Source: CAYLSV01 sp964386435 (GTDB taxonomy: Bacteria; Planctomycetota; Phycisphaerae; Tepidisphaerales; Tepidisphaeraceae). Taken from it: a stretch of 30,305 nucleotides of DNA. Where the stretch lies: assembly GCA_964386435.1 (NCBI GenBank), contig CAYLSV010000042.1:1-30305 (forward strand). The letters are read 5' to 3'. How positions within the stretch are numbered: the stretch's first letter is position 1; each line of letters starts with the position of its first letter. Shown piece by piece: positions 28,781-30,305 of the stretch. Below the pieces are notes generated by a model. It did not search any database. It worked only from the letters and a program-made list of their open reading frames with translations, and had not been told where the DNA came from. Made by a program: the position numbers and the translations under genes.

Positions 28781-30305
28781 ATGGCCACTGTGACGCTGCC
28801 CGACGGATCGACCCGTGATGTGCCCGACGACGCTTCCTGGCGTGACGTGGCCGAGGGCATCGGCAAGAAGCTGGCGAAGGCGGCCGTCGTGGTGGAGGCG
28901 GATGAACAGCTTGTGGATTTATCCAGCCCCGTCGGGCCGGGCGAGCACAATGTCCGCATCCTGACCGACCGCGATGAGGAGTCGCTGCTGGTCATGCGAC
29001 ATTCCACCGCCCACGTTCTCGCCCAAGCCCTGCGGCGGCTCTACGGCACCGACGTGCAGTACACCATCGGCCCGGTCGTGGAGGGCGGGTTCTACTACGA
29101 CGTGGAGCTGCCAAACACCGTCAGCAGCGACGACTTCCCGGCCATCGAGGCCGAGATGAAGAAGATCGTCAACGACCGCCAGCCGTTCACCCGCGAGGAA
29201 GTCGACCCCGCCGACGCCAAGGCGGCGCTGGAGGCCGAGAACCAGCGGTTCAAAAGCGAGCTGATCGACGAGTTCGCCGCCCAGGGGCAGACCGTCAGCC
29301 TCTACAAGCAGGGCGAGTTCACCGACCTCTGCCGTGGGCCGCACATCCCGGACACCGGGCGGATCGGGGCGTTCAAGCTGATGAGCGTCGCCGGCGCCTA
29401 CTGGCGCGGCGACGCCAAGCGGGAGCAACTCACTCGCATCTACGGCACCGCGTTCTTCGACAAGAAGGACCTCGCCAAGCACCTCAACAAGCTCGAGGAG
29501 GCCAAGAAGCGCGACCACCGCGTCATCGGCCCGGCGTTGGGCCTCTACACCATCGACGACAAGGTCGGTCAGGGCCTGGTGCTCTGGAAGCCCAAGGGTG
29601 CTGTCGTTCGGCAGGCGCTGCAGGACTTCATCGGCGAGCACCTCCGCCGGCAGGGCTACAGCCAAGTCTTCACGCCCCACATTGGCAAGCTCGATCTCTA
29701 CCGCACCAGCGGCCACTACCCGTACTACAGCGACTCGCAGTTCCCGCCGCTCATCGAGCGGGAGACGGTCGGCATGCTCGCCGACGAGGGCTGCTCCTGC
29801 GGCCAGCTCGCCAACCGTTTGGATGAGGGGCAAATCGACGGCTTCATGCTCAAGCCGATGAATTGCCCGCACCACATCCGCATCTTCGCCTCCGACCCGC
29901 ACAGCTACCGCGACCTGCCCGTCCGCCTCGCCGAGTTCGGCACCGTCTACCGCTGGGAGCAGTCCGGCGAGCTGGGCGGCATGACCCGGGTCCGCGGCTT
30001 CACCCAGGACGACGCGCACCTGTTCGTGACGCCCGACCAGCTGGCCGACGAAGTGCTGGGCTGCATCGAGCTGGTCAGGATCGTATTCTCGACGCTGGGC
30101 ATGGACGACTACCGTGTCCGGGTCGGGCTGCGGGACCCCGACAGCAGTAAATTTGTGGGTGACGCCGGCGACTGGGACCGGGCGGAAGCCGCGTGCGTGG
30201 CCGCGGCTGAATCGCTCGGCGTGCCGTTCAGCAAGGAGCCGGGCGAGGCGGCGTTCTACGGCCCGAAGATCGACTTCGTCGTCAAGGACGTCATCGGCCG
30301 GGAGT
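28781..30305 (+). CDS. thrS: Threonyl-tRNA synthetase (3'-truncated by window edge)
   Basis: ThrRS charges tRNA-Thr in the cytoplasm. The visible 508 codons include a TGS domain (residues 1-62) and the editing domain with HSTAH (His74, His78). The class II catalytic core starts about residue 250 (HRVIGPALGLYTIDDKVGQGLVLWKPKG). Cys362 in KPMNCPHH is a zinc ligand, and RVRGFTQDDAHLF is motif 2. The frame stays open to the last base, with motif 3 and the anticodon domain outside the window. Between SDSQFP and KPMNCP there are about 25 residues more than in the E. coli enzyme, including a CSC pair (Cys338, Cys340). ATG 28781 is the first start after the octad repeat, and the TGS domain begins immediately. 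Confidence 0.96.
   Translation, partial: MATVTLPDGSTRDVPDDASWRDVAEGIGKKLAKAAVVVEADEQLVDLSSPVGPGEHNVRILTDRDEESLLVMRHSTAHVLAQALRRLYGTDVQYTIGPVVEGGFYYDVELPNTVSSDDFPAIEAEMKKIVNDRQPFTREEVDPADAKAALEAENQRFKSELIDEFAAQGQTVSLYKQGEFTDLCRGPHIPDTGRIGAFKLMSVAGAYWRGDAKREQLTRIYGTAFFDKKDLAKHLNKLEEAKKRDHRVIGPALGLYTIDDKVGQGLVLWKPKGAVVRQALQDFIGEHLRRQGYSQVFTPHIGKLDLYRTSGHYPYYSDSQFPPLIERETVGMLADEGCSCGQLANRLDEGQIDGFMLKPMNCPHHIRIFASDPHSYRDLPVRLAEFGTVYRWEQSGELGGMTRVRGFTQDDAHLFVTPDQLADEVLGCIELVRIVFSTLGMDDYRVRVGLRDPDSSKFVGDAGDWDRAEAACVAAAESLGVPFSKEPGEAAFYGPKIDFVVKDVIGRE

Noticed and set aside
1..30305. tRNA, rRNA, riboswitch, transposase or prophage genes
   Set aside because: No sequence with the required conserved motifs or structure was recognised by eye on either strand.

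Overview
The window is a GC-rich chromosomal segment, most likely from a planctomycete and possibly from class Phycisphaerae. The lineage call rests on gene style. There is a secreted LamG/Calx-beta/PA14/sorbosone-dehydrogenase protein with an LEPR-XLL-like N-terminal motif, a 1,524-residue secreted TPR/beta-propeller protein, zinc-ribbon membrane proteins, many genes without a Shine-Dalgarno site, and housekeeping genes scattered singly instead of in classical operons. No rRNA, tRNA, CRISPR array, prophage or transposase gene was seen. This is a normal core-genome neighbourhood whose unusual content lies mostly between the genes.

Layout: (1-1472) C-terminal part of a Uup-type ABC-F ATPase, convergent with a heptosyltransferase-like glycosyltransferase (1672-2742, minus). 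(2934-4666) A tight plus-strand operon of two YbjQ-family proteins and a PrsW-type membrane protease. (4805-6700) A divergent pair: an NAD-dependent epimerase-like protein and hemC. (6925-8712) A PAS/GAF/receiver signalling protein with a degenerate histidine-kinase dimerisation helix. (8836-10835) ilvN and leuC for branched-chain amino acids. (10899-15680, minus) A small lipoprotein and the multidomain secreted protein, broken by a frameshift and with an assembly gap just beyond its 3' end. (15877-22948, minus) ppk1, a NifU-like Fe-S scaffold and the giant TPR/propeller protein. (23009-24879) mtnP, divergent from a zinc-ribbon membrane protein. (24883-26209, minus) A membrane protein, a VOC protein and a small membrane protein. 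(26298-28658) A tandem pair of Tad-domain proteins with a lectin-like C-terminus. (28781-end) thrS, partial.

Three intergenic signals stand out. (1) Nine genes have TANNNT ending 5-8 nt before the start codon, and two more have AANNNT at 6 nt. This is the geometry of leaderless mRNAs, while genes with a clear Shine-Dalgarno site lack it. (2) Four gene 3' ends carry paired inverted hairpins headed by GTAG, with compensatory changes between copies. They look like REP/BIME elements of the kind mobilised by RAYT transposases. (3) Five intergenic stem-loops are built from tandem 7-nt or 8-nt units (GTYCTTN/NAARGAC or AAGGGACN/GTCCCTNN). These leak into predicted reading frames and cause false start calls.

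No single new defence or metabolic system is evident. The best candidates for new biology are the leaderless-promoter architecture, the two hairpin families, the twin Tad/lectin-like proteins and the YbjQ-YbjQ-PrsW operon.
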